From assembly GCA_030512295.1 (NCBI GenBank), contig JAULSR010000001.1:8393001-8457000 (forward strand): a stretch of DNA of 64,000 nt, read 5' to 3'. Made by a program: the position numbers and the translations under genes. The first letter of the stretch is position 1. Each line of letters starts with the position of its first letter. Below, piece after piece: positions 49,701 through 62,100 of this stretch. Below the pieces are notes generated by a model. It was not told the DNA's origin, ran no database searches, and saw only the letters and a program-made list of their open reading frames with translations. The stretch comes from Bombardia bombarda. Lineage: Eukaryota; Ascomycota; Sordariomycetes; Sordariales; Lasiosphaeriaceae.

Positions 49701-52700
49701 ATGGACCCATGTTAGCCATGCTCTGGCCTGGAGTCCGGGGCTCGTCCTCGCAGCTTCATCCACGGCGACAAGTCTAAATCTGTCCCAATGCGACTCTCTA
49801 ATGTTACGGGAGCATACATTATGACTCGCAAGACAGGGAGGCTGCCCGGTCTGCTCTGTGTTATAGTCAGACCCAAACGTTGACCATGGAAATTGGCGGG
49901 GAGTGGCATAGTTGCGCCTTAGTTTGGCGGGTCACCGCATCATCTCCACACACGATGCAGCGTACCCGTCTGCTTCTCGTCTCCAAGCACACGGCTCTGG
50001 CGCTTACACCCCCTTACATCGACTGTGCAGCCGTTTCCAGTATAGCCATGACATGATACCCCGGACCTGGCCGCGCTGCCTCGCAGTCCACATCATCGCG
50101 ACTCCCGGTCGCGCCCAGACTCAAGCGTACGTGCGGTATCACGCCAGCGGCAAGGACAGCATGTTTATCACCCCGGAACTTGACCTGATCTGACCCAGGA
50201 TCGCGGTTGGGGGCTGGGCTGAGATATGGCCGTTGACTGCATCTCATCATCTACGTCTTCCGAGCCATCCAGTCAATCCTACTCTCGCCCGTCCATCTTG
50301 GCCGACACGTCTTCATAAACACATCAGAATTAATATACTATCCCGATAGAGCGTCTCCTGGACACTCTCTAATAAAGGCCGGCGAGGTAGTCCACGTGAG
50401 ACGCTTTGGACGAGCCCTATTTTGAGATTTCTGACCATTAATCCGGTACTCAGTACTATCTACTCCTCTACCATAGCTTAACAGTTCTAGACGTTGTTAT
50501 ATACTAAGAACTCTCGCGATAGGAATTTTACGGCGACAAGGGGAACCTCAATGGCGCATTATCCTTCTGGCCAAAAACCCCGACCATCGGACTCGGCATC
50601 ATGCTCGCTCCCTCTGCAAGCCGAAAACCTTCGGGAGCGTGGGGTCTCACCATCGTCTCGTCGATACCCCTCAGGGAGCCAACCAGCCCTAGCGAGCCTT
50701 GCGGTCGTCTGACTACATACATATGCAGCCAGAAGCGGTCTTGGTCAATTCTCTTCAGACCGTCTCACTGAATCTGTCGACGTGCAGACTCATCATTCAT
50801 GGCTGGTGTCTTCGCAATCATGTTGATCACCCTGGTGCCAGTGCTGGACTTGCCCATGAACGCACCTGGGAGGCACATACGATGCGACCCTTTGATACCG
50901 TAGTCGGCAATAAAGACACAATGACGAAGACTGGTCTTTTGATTTGTGGTGAGTCGCGATGGGACCGACGGGGGACCGACGTACAGGAGGGCCGAGCACA
51001 AATGTCTTGACAAGCTACTCGCCATTGGCCTGACCCTTGTCGAGCTATGTGCGTTTAGGTCAGCATCCTGACCGGTCTGCCGCCTTGACAGAAATGGGCT
51101 GGACTTTTGCAAAAACGTGCAGCTTGCTCGTCACGATAGGCCTCGTCTAACCACCTTGGTGGCGTCCTGGTAGAGTTACAACTGCTTATCGCGGTTCTGG
51201 GCCTTCTTTCTAACTCTTGTGGGTTGTTTCTTCCGCACCACCCTTGTCCAAGCATGATATGACAGGTCATTTTCTATCTTGAGTGAAAATGCAAAAATGC
51301 AACCGTCGTGGTTGCACGAAGCTGTCGGACATACATGTTTTGTCCTCGGGCCGTCGCGAGTGATTACTACTAGGGAAACAAGCTGTCCAACTTGGGGCAG
51401 GCTGGCACCATTGTCTCGGGAAACCAGCCAAGACACTTGAACAAGATGGACAAGGCGCCATCGTTCTCTCCCATTCCCCACCAGGTCCGCACAAACTTTC
51501 TGCCGTCTTGAGCTAAACGGTACAGCAAGAGGCAAAGCATGCGAGAACAAGACCTTGAACTACACAGGGCATAATAACAGGCTATCTTCGAGCCTCATCT
51601 GAAACTTTGTTCACCATGTCCTTAGGGGTCATCCAGTACCATGCCATATGCACATATGCACATATGCTTCTCGAGGTTCGTAATGTGTCACGATAGAGCT
51701 CTGACAGCTTCATCTGCCTGACTTATCGACCTGAGGCTCAAAGTTCAAGTCAACGAATGGAGGGCAGAGCCGAATCGGATATCTCTCAGTTGCAGCAATA
51801 TCTGTCTGACCCTCTCCCCCTTCAAAGCCATGTATTAGGGGCCAACAGGGGATACTGGATTAGGAAAACGCAGTTCGAGTACATTTGTTAGAGCCTCGAC
51901 TTACTAATATTTTTACCGTTAACGCACTTCTCGACTTTTGCGCCATGGCACTGGAGTCATACACAAGGACAAACAGCACTATATCATAAGTTCGGCAGTA
52001 GACGAGAATGTACTGTGACGTACAATATTTAACGCCATCACTTGGCTGATAAAAACCAGGCACCAATTGGCGGCTGACACGAGGCTCCTTCTTGGACGTT
52101 TGTTCGACCCGTCCGCCCGCCCACGCGCCCTCGCAATCTGTCTGTGAATGTATTCATGCGAACGAAGTTCACATAATTGACCGTATGTGACAGGCGGGAG
52201 ATTTGGGCCACTGTCAGCACTGCCCGGCTCGACATAATGGGAGCCTGCGTTCGCAAGCGGAACCGAAACGGGAAATACTTGCTTTGCAGTAGCATTATTC
52301 GCAAATGATTATGGGGAGAGACATCATCAAACGGCGGTGCAAAGCTCAGTCAACGCGGGGCTCAAGGCTGGGCTAGGACAGGGTCATGAAGTTTGGTATG
52401 TATATATGAATACATATATATGTGCCGAGGACATATCCTAGAAGGGTAATAATCCACTGACAGACAGCTACTGTATGCTGGCTCGAGTCTGGGCATCCAC
52501 ACAACAGTTTTGAGCCTGCTGCATGGTGGCTTATGGATGTGCATTTACGCCTACGACTAAACAGTTGCGATCTTCCGTATACAAGGCATGGTTACCTACT
52601 ATTGTATATGGTTATTAATGAGGCGGTATGTGATCAGGAGATTCGAGCTTGTCGTGACGTATCAGGCGGCCAGCAAACACAGCAGCCACGCGACTAGGCT

Positions 52701-53701
52701 CTTACTCATTGCAGGGGATTCGAGAGCAAATAATCCGTACTGGTATAGAGAAAGTGAGCTTGTTCATGGTTGCGAGGTACGAACTAGTTCTAATGTTTTG
52801 CTGTCGGGTCTGACTTGGCTGACTCTTTCGAAGGACGATCAATGTCTCAAATTCTTTATGGTCGCATTCTAACTGTTGCGTGTAAACGGTTAAGCTGCTA
52901 TGTGCAAGTAACCAAAGTATAGGAAAGAGCAATGCGTTCCAAATTCCATCCAGGTAGGGTGCTGCCCTGGCTGCCCTGCCCTGCCTTGCCTTGTTCTGCC
53001 TTGCCCTAGGTGTTTTAAAGGCAGGAAGCTCTTGGGCGAGGGAAGATGCATTAACTTGAGCAAGTAGAAAAAGCATCCTTGCACGCGCATCGAAACTCCA
53101 TGCTTTGGTTGACGCTGCCTTGGTAACTAGTGAATCGAGCAGAAAACAAGAAGCAAGAGGGAGGGACACTTGGGTTCATGGGCTATTTCTCCCTAATCTT
53201 GGAGCCTCTTTATTGGCAGGCTTCCATCTCATGGTGGTAGCGTGGTGGAATACGGATAGAAACGGACCCCACTTGACTTTGGCCGCCCTTTTTCTAACCT
53301 CACACCACATCTCCGCTCCCGGCAAACGTCAAGCGCAGCCCGACGTGACCCCGCCATCAGTGACGAAACCCAACGCAGTGACACCACACGGGTTTTCTGC
53401 GATTTCTAAATTCTACATTTTACCACGGTCCACGGTCCACGGTCCACGAAAAAGCAAACTTCCGTCTCCTTGCACCCGCGCCCGCACCGCATCATATCCA
53501 TTTCCGGTGTGTCAGATCTTTCCTCGCTTGAGCTTGACGAATCCCTGGCCACGTGAGAGCGACTCCATAGCCCAGGCAACTGACCTCATTGCAACCTTGC
53601 TGACCTCGCTGAGGCGCAAGATTACCCGAAATCCTTGCTCAGACCAAAAGTCCATCAGTACCCAACAACAGACGTATCAGTTCTACTCTGCAGAAAGCAA
53701 G
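40751..53701. other. 13-kb stretch with no recognisable gene
   Basis: Neither strand shows a frame with a recognisable protein or a set of spliceable exons. Things visible in it: a TACCTAGGTACC-type palindrome at 47285-47295; CAGTCCAGT-rich sequence at 41810-41930; a purine tract at 42961-43015; GGTGGGCT tandem copies at 44367-44399; AT-richer sequence at 46410-46560; a tandem ATGCACAT run near 51650-51668; an alternating AT stretch near 52395-52422; CCCTGCCTTG repeats at 52966-53010; and three tandem GGTCCAC copies at 53428-53449. Possible contents are long regulatory DNA, non-coding transcripts or decayed mobile DNA. Confidence 0.5.
44367..44399. repeat. Tandem GGTGGGCT array
   Basis: Four near-perfect copies of GGTGGGCT in the gene-free stretch. 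Confidence 0.7.
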
Positions 53702-54024
53702 ATGGCAGGAGGAGGCAAGAAAGAGAAAGGCGGGGGGATGGCGGCAAGAAGCTGTCGGGTGGCCAGGCCAAGAAGGCTGAGGCTGCAGCCCAAAAGGCCG
53801 CCGCAGAGGAAGCAAAGAGACAGGCCGCCGAGGCCGCCGAATGGGATAAGGGAGCAAAAAGCAATTCCAAGAAGTAAGTCCAAAAACACATCCATCTTTA
53901 TTTGCTTCACCGTGGAGAGACGCTGAAGGAAGTATCTCCAACTTCCTATGCCATCTTTCTCTCCCCCCTTTACCGTCAACCCCTCTTTACTAGTCCTTTT
54001 CTCCCATTCCATACCCCCCTACCC

Positions 54025-54056
<32 letters not shown>

Positions 54057-55049
54057 CGTCTATGCCTCCCCGGTCAAGGTGTCCTCAGTTGCGATCTTCA
54101 CTTGCCCCCTTGCCGAGACTGGATGCTATCGCTGGCGGGAAGCCGCCAGCGGGCCTGGTTTTTTGTGTAACCTTCGGGATAGGTGGCATTGCATAGGCGC
54201 CATAACATTGACCGAGGTTGTCGGCTGGTCCCTTTGTACCTGGTGATGTGATTGTCCCCCCCCCCCCCCCCCTTCCCTCTCCCCTTCCCTCTCCCCTTCA
54301 GCTTAGGTTGGTTCGCACAGCTCTCATGCAAGACCCGTACCAGCACACACTTTCCTTTTGTTTCAAAGCTGGCAGCAGGCAGGCATGCTGCTCGAGGCAG
54401 GGAACATGGTTCCCCTCGCATACATACCCACACATATATGATATATATCTCATAAATGCAGTCAGTTCGTCACAAAGACGTCAAGGGGGTGACAGTACTG
54501 ATATCGTGTGCGTGCATTAGGGCTGCCGAGGAGGAGAAGAAGAAAGAACTGGCGCGGAGGAAGGCAGAGCGGGAGGCCATGCTAGCCGAGGAGGAGAAGG
54601 CTGTGGCGGCGGGAAAGACGGGCGGCAAGAACACCAAGACGGCGGTCAAGAAGACCAGGGGTCTTGACCTCTCACAGCTGGATGGAGACGGCAGCAAGAG
54701 CGACGGGCCCCTAGCGGCTCTCAACGCGTCGGGTATTGACAACGCCTTGGATGCCCTTTCACTGACTGCGTCATCCGATGCCAAGATCGACAGGCATCCG
54801 GAGAGACGGTTCAAGGCGGCCTACGCGCAGTTTGAGGAGCGCCGGCTTGCCGAGATGGAGACTGACGGCAGCGGCGCTGGCCTCCGCCAGAACCAGAAGA
54901 AGGAGAGGATCAAGAAGGAGTTTGAGAAGAGCCCCGAGAACCCGTTCAACCAGATGACGGTTGCCTACGATGCCACTAAGGAAGAGATAGCCAAGAGCAA
55001 GGTGGAGGAGAAGGCCAGGGTTGAGGCGCGTCTCGCGTTGAAGCAATAG
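53702..55049 (+). CDS. CCDC124/Lso2/Oxs1-like ribosome-associated protein; apparent 1-base frameshift in exon 1
   Basis: Exon 1 is 53702-53873 and exon 2 is 54521-55049, with a 647-base intron (GTAAGT donor, TTAG acceptor). ATG 53702 opens MAGGGKKEKGGG. At G6 (53732-53737) the frame goes off into Arg-rich noise, while the neighbouring frame reads DGGKKLSGGQAKKAEAAAQK. One added G links the two and gives 233 residues. Exon 2 encodes a Lys/Glu/Ala coiled coil, then the family signature VKKTRGLDLSQLDGDGSKSD, GPLAALNASGIDNALDALSL and NPFNQMTVAYDATKEE. CCDC124 and yeast Lso2 bind idle 80S ribosomes and help them recover after starvation. S. pombe Oxs1 is also in this family. The long intron is unusual for this window and contains a C17 tract and TTTC repeats. 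Confidence 0.88.
54256..54272. repeat. C17 homopolymer inside the CCDC124-like intron
   Basis: Seventeen C residues followed by CT-rich repeats (TTCCCTCTCC). Lies within the 647-base intron, so any miscount does not affect the protein. Confidence 0.8.
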
Positions 55050-56897
55050 TCTGTCTAGTTGAGCTAGCCTGGGTATGTACACACGAGACAAACTTCTTGG
55101 TCAAGTGTCCCAAGGCCACCTAGCTCAAGGTAGGTGTGTGCAAGCGAGCCTTTGGGTGATGGCAGGCTTCCCATTGATTGAGGAGGCGCGGCGGGAAGGG
55201 AGTACATGGAGGGGTGAAAAGGAGCTGCCATATCATTATACCGTGGGAGGTGGGCGTGGGTCTAGCCAGCTACCTAGCCAGCCAAGTAGCTACCCTGGGC
55301 AACATGGCCCCCCTTCCTCTCAATAACAAGCAATAATGTTACCTTATCTTTGTTGAACAGGCTGATAGATCCTTTCATCCGAAAAATGACAATCGAGACT
55401 AACATGGATGGTGACATGACAACACCCATCAAGGTTGTGAAAACCGCCACTTGAATGTAGATCCGTGCAAACTTTTTCTTTTCACGAAACCGGGTTGGAC
55501 GTCTATTCGAAGGTTGGTACCTATGTGTGTGTGGTACGAAATACTGGGGGGGTCTTCGGGTCCTTGGCATGGGATGGGGGACGACAAAGGTGCCTATCCA
55601 GGGGTGATTCAGACCGACCTCGGTGGACATGTGAAGCTGCAAAGATCATATTTAAGGAACTTGTGCACTCGCCCCCAGCCTGAGAAAGATAATCGAACAA
55701 AAATAAAATCGCCGTGGTCGGACACGAGAATTAAAGGAAAAAAGATTCACATGCTGTACACCCTCTGATAAGCGGCGGACGGTGCCGTTGCCGCTGCCGC
55801 TGCCGCTGGTTTGGCGGGCGCCGGGCGCTGACCGACAGGGCATGGCAGGGCAGAGCGGAGCGAGCATGGATGATAATGGAGAGCGGCCCACCTTTGACAC
55901 GTGGACAAGACGCCTGCCTTGCTTGGGCGTGGTGGCCTGGCCTGACCTTTTGCCTACCTGCCGCTTGGTGTCTCTAAAAGGCACAGATCGTGCGTTCAAG
56001 CGTCACTAGCCGCGATCCTTTTGTCTTGGCTAAGCTAAGGTGCTAAAACTAAGCAAGGTAGTAAGAGGAACCAAAAAGTCCAAAACCCTAACCCCCCTTT
56101 GAGAATTCCGTTCGTACTTATTACAGTACCCAGCATTCTAGGTGTTTCCCACACTTTCTTTTTTTTGTCTCACCGCGCGCGCGGGTATGATTCCGGGTGA
56201 GAAAAGGAAAACCATGATTATCATGATTAACCGGTTATTATTAAGGTAGTTGTTACATTCTTTTGTACAGCGCCCATGCTTTGCAAACAGCACGGAACAA
56301 GTAGCCGATACGTATCAAATACAGAGGTTCCTAGCTCAAAACAGCTGTAACCTTATAATAGAGGCCCCTGTAAACTCACTGTATTTTGTACAATCAGGAC
56401 TTGGCTTGAAATGCGCAAAGCTTTGAAACAACTTTCACCAAGTGAGACACTTTTTGCTTGATGGAGCCCACATCCCGGCCGCTCTCCGTCCACATCCACA
56501 TCCACATCCACATCCACATCCACATCCACATCCACATCCACATCCACATCCACATCAGCATCATCATCAATTCACATTTTACCGCCTTACCTACTCTGGA
56601 TCACTACGCAGCAAAATATCGCTAACCATGCAGGACGCCTTTGAACCCTGAACCTAGAAAACTACCACCTAACAGCCACATCCAATTGTACGAATAACCG
56701 TCAATCAATCCAACGAAGAAGCCAATCTGCAATCCGCATTCACTCCTCTTTCCTCTTTGCCTGCACACTGCAGCCGCCTCCACAGCAGGCTACAGCCGCC
56801 GCCCTGCGCCCTCCGCCCTCCGCCGTCCCCTCCCTCCCGCCGTCGACAACCACCACCACGACGGTTGCTGCTGCTGCTGCTGCTGCTGTCGCCAAGG
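55050..56897. other. Intergenic region, no gene seen
   Basis: Downstream of the CCDC124-like gene and upstream of the UBC-fold gene. It contains the CCACAT hexamer array at 56490-56556. Short open frames only. Confidence 0.5.
56490..56556. repeat. Hexamer tandem repeat (CCACAT)n
   Basis: About eleven perfect copies of CCACAT, roughly 340 bases before the start codon of the UBC-fold gene. Confidence 0.9.
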
Positions 56898-57194
56898 ATG
56901 GCGTCGACCATGTCGTCCTGGTCTCCTTCCAAAATGGGCAACCTACCCTCTGTCAAGCGGCAGCACCTCCTTGCTGAATTGTGTGTATTTTGTTTGTATA
57001 TCTCAAAATGAACACAAGATCCCTGGCTTACCCACACCCATCCCTACTTCTCCCTTGACCGGTTGGCTGACCGGCTGGATGGCGGCTGGCTGATACCGGC
57101 TCCAGCTCCAGCTCCAGCTCCGGCGAGCCAACCAACCGGGCAATGAAAGAATGGGGAGGGGGGCCGCCTTGCCTGGGGCCTCGGCCCGGCCGAA

Positions 57195-57236
<42 letters not shown>

Positions 57237-58485
57237 AACTGTGCATATCTAAACCTGGAGAAAAGAAAGTGGGGCTAACTCGGTGTGTGTCCGTCATCAA
57301 CAACAGTGCCGGCCTCAAACAGGCATGTCCGAGCGGTGTCTTTCTCAGCTTGACGCCCGGCGACCCGACGTTATGGTCGGGGGTCATGTTTGTGCGCAAA
57401 GGTGAATACGTCTCATAGCTTGAAGTCGTGATGTCTCCATTGTGTACAGATTCATCATCTATGTTCTATCGTGTATCATGATGTAAGACTCACAGAATCA
57501 ACAGGCCCCTACGCCCCCGCCGTCCTCCGCTTTCAAATCTCCTTCCCGGACCTCTACCCCAGCCTCCCGCCCCTCGTCACCTTCTCAACAGACCTGTTCC
57601 ACCCCCTCATCACCCCCCTCACAACCTACATGTACACGACCGACATCCACGACAACGGCACCGTCAGCGCCTCCGACGACGAACGACTACCCCCCGGCGG
57701 GTTCAGCCTGCGCCACGGCTTCCCCGGCTGGTTCGGCCGCAGCAGCGCGTCCATTTCCTCTCCTGCTAGTCGTCGGCAACGACAAGGCACTGGTACCAGC
57801 ACGCCGCAGACTACGCCGCCGAGACAGCGTGGCTCTGGCTCGACGGCAGCATTGTCGTCTCCTTCTTCGTCGTCTACTGCTGGCACTACAGTAGTAGGAG
57901 GAGGAAGAAGAACATCAATGGACACGTCGACGTACGAGGTCCTCCGCTACATGCGCAGCACCTTTGACGACGCCGAGGTGCTTGATGCGGTGCCGCTTGA
58001 GGCGGCGGGGAATCCGGGGGCGTGGCATGCCTGGCGGACGCACCGTCGCCAGACGGCGGGGACGGGAAAGCCGTTGCCTGCTGAGCCTGGTGCTGGGGCT
58101 GGGGAGAGCAGCAGTCAGGCCCCTAATGGTGGTGGTGGTGGCGGCGTGGCTTCTCCTGCTGGTAGTAGTGGTCCACCAGCTACCATCGCCGCGGCAACGC
58201 CGAGACGGCCTGGGGAGTGGAACTGGGAGGGCGTGTGGGAGGATAGGTCCAAGAAGGGGATTACGAATAGTCTGTCTGAGGCGGTGCTGTATGGGAATGC
58301 GGGGACGGCGGATGAGGTGGTGAGTTTCTTGACAGACAAAAAGGGGGTCATGATATTATTTGCTGACTGAGATATGATTGTACTAGATTCACTTTCTCAG
58401 TATGGAAGACGCCGATATCGAGAGGGCTAAGCGGAATTTGCTTCGAACGCTCGGGGAGGTGGCAATGGTGTTGGTAGCACTATGA
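56898..58485 (+). CDS. UBC-fold protein without catalytic cysteine (AKTIP/FTS-like)
   Basis: Four exons (56898-56980, 57307-57401, 57505-58319, 58387-58485) give 363 residues with all junctions in phase. The UBC fold is assembled across exons: LPSVKRQHLLAEF, AGLKQACPSGVFLSLTPGDP, WSGVMFVRK-GPYAPAVLRF and ISFPDLYPSLPPLVTFSTDL. At the position where an E2 has HPN...C, the sequence reads FHPLITPLTTYMYTTDIHDN and lacks the cysteine. The protein is therefore probably a UEV-type, non-catalytic member like AKTIP/FTS, which couples dynein to Hook adaptors on early endosomes. A ~130-residue Ser/Thr/Gly-rich insertion follows. Exon 4 encodes the last helix MEDADIERAKRNLLRTLG. Intron 1 (326 bases) carries a 19-unit AC microsatellite. 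Confidence 0.87.
57197..57234. repeat. (AC)19 microsatellite
   Basis: Nineteen perfect AC units near the 3' end of intron 1 of the UBC-fold gene, about 70 bases before the acceptor. Confidence 0.95.
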
Positions 58486-59148
58486 CGGCGTAGGTGAGGT
58501 AGCGCTGGGTAGGTTGGATTGTTTGATGTCATTGGGCTGGCTGGGCGAGCTGGACCCAAGGCGACGGCGCGGTCGAGTGGATCTTGCTATCTACCAAGTC
58601 TAGATCTAGATAATCTGGCTGTTGCTGTTGCTTAATGTTGACGGGCCAGCGGGTGAGAAGGAAGTCTTGGCGTTGTTGGTTGCTCTTTCCCTTTACCGTC
58701 TGTTTGTTCAAGCTAGCGAAAATTAGGTCTTATCTTGATTTGCCTTGTTGAAAACTTAAACTTTTCATCATTCCTGCTCTGATTGCCGGTCTAACGGCTT
58801 CCTCATTAGAGAAGCGCCTGCCATCCACTAGAGGGACACTTGACGTCTAGAGGGGGAAACGGCGCGCTAGAGGTCGAGGCAGGTACCCTCAGCGGGAGAT
58901 GATGACCGACATCCAGAGAGAGATGCATTCGCATTGTTTTGCTTTGTTTTGTTTCTTTACCTTCTGAAACGTCGCAATCATTAACACTGGCAACACCACC
59001 TACCTTACATACTACATCGCATGGTTAGAAGCAATACGATAATAGATGTTGCTTTGGAACAAATAACAACAATAACAAGACCCGAGTTCGAAAAAAGATT
59101 ACCCCGTTTCTGGCCACGATCATCGTCATTGCGCTGGAAAGAAAAATA
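58486..59148. other. Intergenic region, no gene seen
   Basis: 3' region of the UBC-fold gene and promoter of the next gene. A GTTTTGCTTTGTTTTGTTTC T-rich leader lies near 58937-58956. Confidence 0.5.
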
Positions 59149-62100
59149 ATGGCAATGGCTGTTGCAATGCTCCCATTGGATCCAGAACTTGTTGATTATC
59201 ACATTGCTACTCGCAAAGGCAGCCCCAAACGCGAGGTCAAAGTTCAAGTCGAAGTCATCCCTAGACCGTTGCAGATTGTCAAGAAGCGAGGAGACAAAAG
59301 AGGAGGAGACCGAGATCAGCCCTACAGCTCATCATACACGTCGTCGTCGTCCTCGGCCACCTCCTTCACGCAGCGAAGCTGCAGTGTCGATAGTGGTGCT
59401 GCTACAGACGCTACCAGTGTGGGTAGCAGCACACCAGAGCGACCCGGCGCTGACAGGCCCCTGAATGTGCCAAAGAAGAGGAGAGCAAAAGGAGGAGGAC
59501 AGCCGTCTGGTGAACATGTGGTGAGTATTGATATTCACGACCAAAGCATTCCAGATAAGGCCAGCGCCGTCTTCAGCCATCATCTCTCGCTCTCCAACAC
59601 ACCTCCTCCGCGGCCCATGTCGTGTATGACTATGGGGCGACTGGAGCAACGAGACAACGCAGCCGCCGCTGCTACTCCCTCATCCAGCAAGGCGAGCCTT
59701 TTGTTGATGCGGCGCAGACAGCTGGGCGACCAAGCGCCGCAGCTCAGTTCCAATACAAAGGGCTCAACTCACAACTTGCGGAATTCCAAGAGCATGCTTC
59801 AGATTGCGGGACCGCGATCGCTTGACTTTAATGGCCGAGCATCATGTACACCCCCACTGCCGATACCAGAGACACATATTAACCCTCCCAGCCCTATCCG
59901 CTCGCCTCCCTCGAACACGCGCTCTCCTGACCCTTTTATTCTGGTGCCCCGAGTAATCGTGACGCCAGAGAGCAAGGCTCTCGAAGACGGTGTGGCTTCC
60001 ATGTGGGCGGTTGTGCAGCTTTCGACGCAGGTATGCCGACCCAATGCTCCCGAGCATTACAATGCGCCCCACGATCTCGAGTATGGGTGGGTCAACAACC
60101 ACGGTCAGAATCGGTATTCTCAGTCAGGTGAGTTTTGCTACTTAGAATAAGAGGACATATATCTGACATGATGGAACAAAGATGTATTCCAGTATGGCTG
60201 TCTGTATGACGTGTCAGTCGAGATACTGCCAATCAATAACAGCGCGGTTATTGAGGTGTTGGATGACAAGGCATGTACAAAGTATGACTTCCTTCACCCT
60301 CTGTCTGCTTGCCATCGATTCGCTTTGTTCACGATACTAACAAGAGAAACCAACCCGAAAAAGAAGCACCCTATATCCAGGTTCCAGGCTGCTAGTAATA
60401 GCCCACATACGCATTCTCTCCGCCGCCGCTTCTCTCTCTCAAACAGCAACGGCCATGAGAGGCCACCCGCGACAGAGCTCGGACGACCTGATGCAGGACC
60501 TCGAGTACCACCTGGGCAGCACCATGACCGAGTACCTGCAAGTGCGCATTACATATCGCCATTCCGCATTCCCTCACCGAGACCGGTCGAAACAGCCGGT
60601 GGATGGCATCGCCAACATGAATACCACCATGGTGACGACAGCAACCGCAGCCATCAAACGCCACAACCCTCTCTCACCTTGGTCGCCACCCCCTCCCCCA
60701 AAGCCCAACCCCTTATTTGAGATCATCGCGTCGCATTGGGGTCCCGAGAGCGCCAGCGGCGTGATGCACCGCATCATGAGCTCGAGGTCTCTGCCGCTGA
60801 GGCCTCCAACTCTCGTTGTCGGAGGGAGCAATAGCAACAACAGTATCGTCGCAAGCCAGAAGAACTATAGCCCCGTCGTCCGGACCGAGGAAAGCGAAGA
60901 GACACTCAGGCCGTCCGCGTCTTTCACTTTGCCACCTCCAACACGCGCCGCGCCCCCTATTCCCAAGAGGCAGGCAAGTCTTCACCGCCCAGTATCGTCA
61001 TCATCAGTATCAGCATCTGGAACCGGACCTCAAAATGAACAGCAGCAACAGCAGCAACAGCCCCAATCTCCCCGACAGTTTCCACCTCCGCACTCATCTT
61101 CAACCTTTCCTCTTGAAACCAAAGTCAAACAGAAAGAAGAAGAAGAATACGACGAGAAACTGGACCCAGCGCGGAGAATTTGGTCTCAGATGCGTCGCCG
61201 CACGTCACTCAGCAGAGGCGGCGGCAGTAACAACAATAATGATCAGCACCAACAGCGACCAAGCACAAGCAGCTACTACATGAGCCGCGTCAAGCGCGTG
61301 CCATCATCTGCCATCGCAGTCAACACCACCACCACTGCTCCATCATATTTCTTAGCAGCAGCAACACCAGCACCACCAACAGTAGCAACATCACCCTCAA
61401 AAACCCGCTCCTCTACAATCTCGTCATCGCCAGGCGGCTCTCGCTCCCACTCCCCGCGCAAGCAGCAGCAATCAAAACTGCAGCCGCCACTTCCAGTAAC
61501 TCCAAGGAACAACAACAATAACAACGCTACCATCACGAGTAGCAGCAGGGGAGGAGCGTTAAAAGGAGGCAGGCCATCAACAGCAACAGCATCAACAGCC
61601 GACATGGAACGCCAACAGCAAGAGGCGCTTCAGCTACGCGAGCGCGTCCTCCGCAGCAGACGCTCCGTCGGCGCCGACACCCTGCGGAGTCTGGTGTCCC
61701 CAACCAGCACAAATAGCAACAGCACCATCACGACGGCAATGGGAGGTGATTTTGGCTATCACCATAATGGTTTCGGCATGGGTATGAGCATGGGGGGCCG
61801 AAACGACAAGAGGGGCAGTGCTGCTAGTGGTACCAGTGGTGGTGGTGGTAGCGGTGGCGATGAGGGGCACCAGCCGCAGACGTATTTCCATCATGCCCAG
61901 ACGCAGAGGAGGAGATTTGACAGGAATAGGAGGAGTAGTAGTAGCGGTGGTGGTAGTGGTAGTAATGGTGGTGGAACGAGAATTCCGGGAACGGTTAAGG
62001 GGGGAAGCTCGGCGTCGTCGACGTCGTATACTTCTATGGCTTCTTATCATTACCCTGGAGGGGGAGGGGGAGGAGCAGGGAATGGTGGTGGTACAAGGAG

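Noticed and set aside
52702..53169. 155-codon minus-strand frame with a hydrophobic start, possible secreted protein
   Set aside because: The start is only weakly signal-peptide-like and the rest covers simple CCCTGCCTTG repeats; not enough to call a gene.
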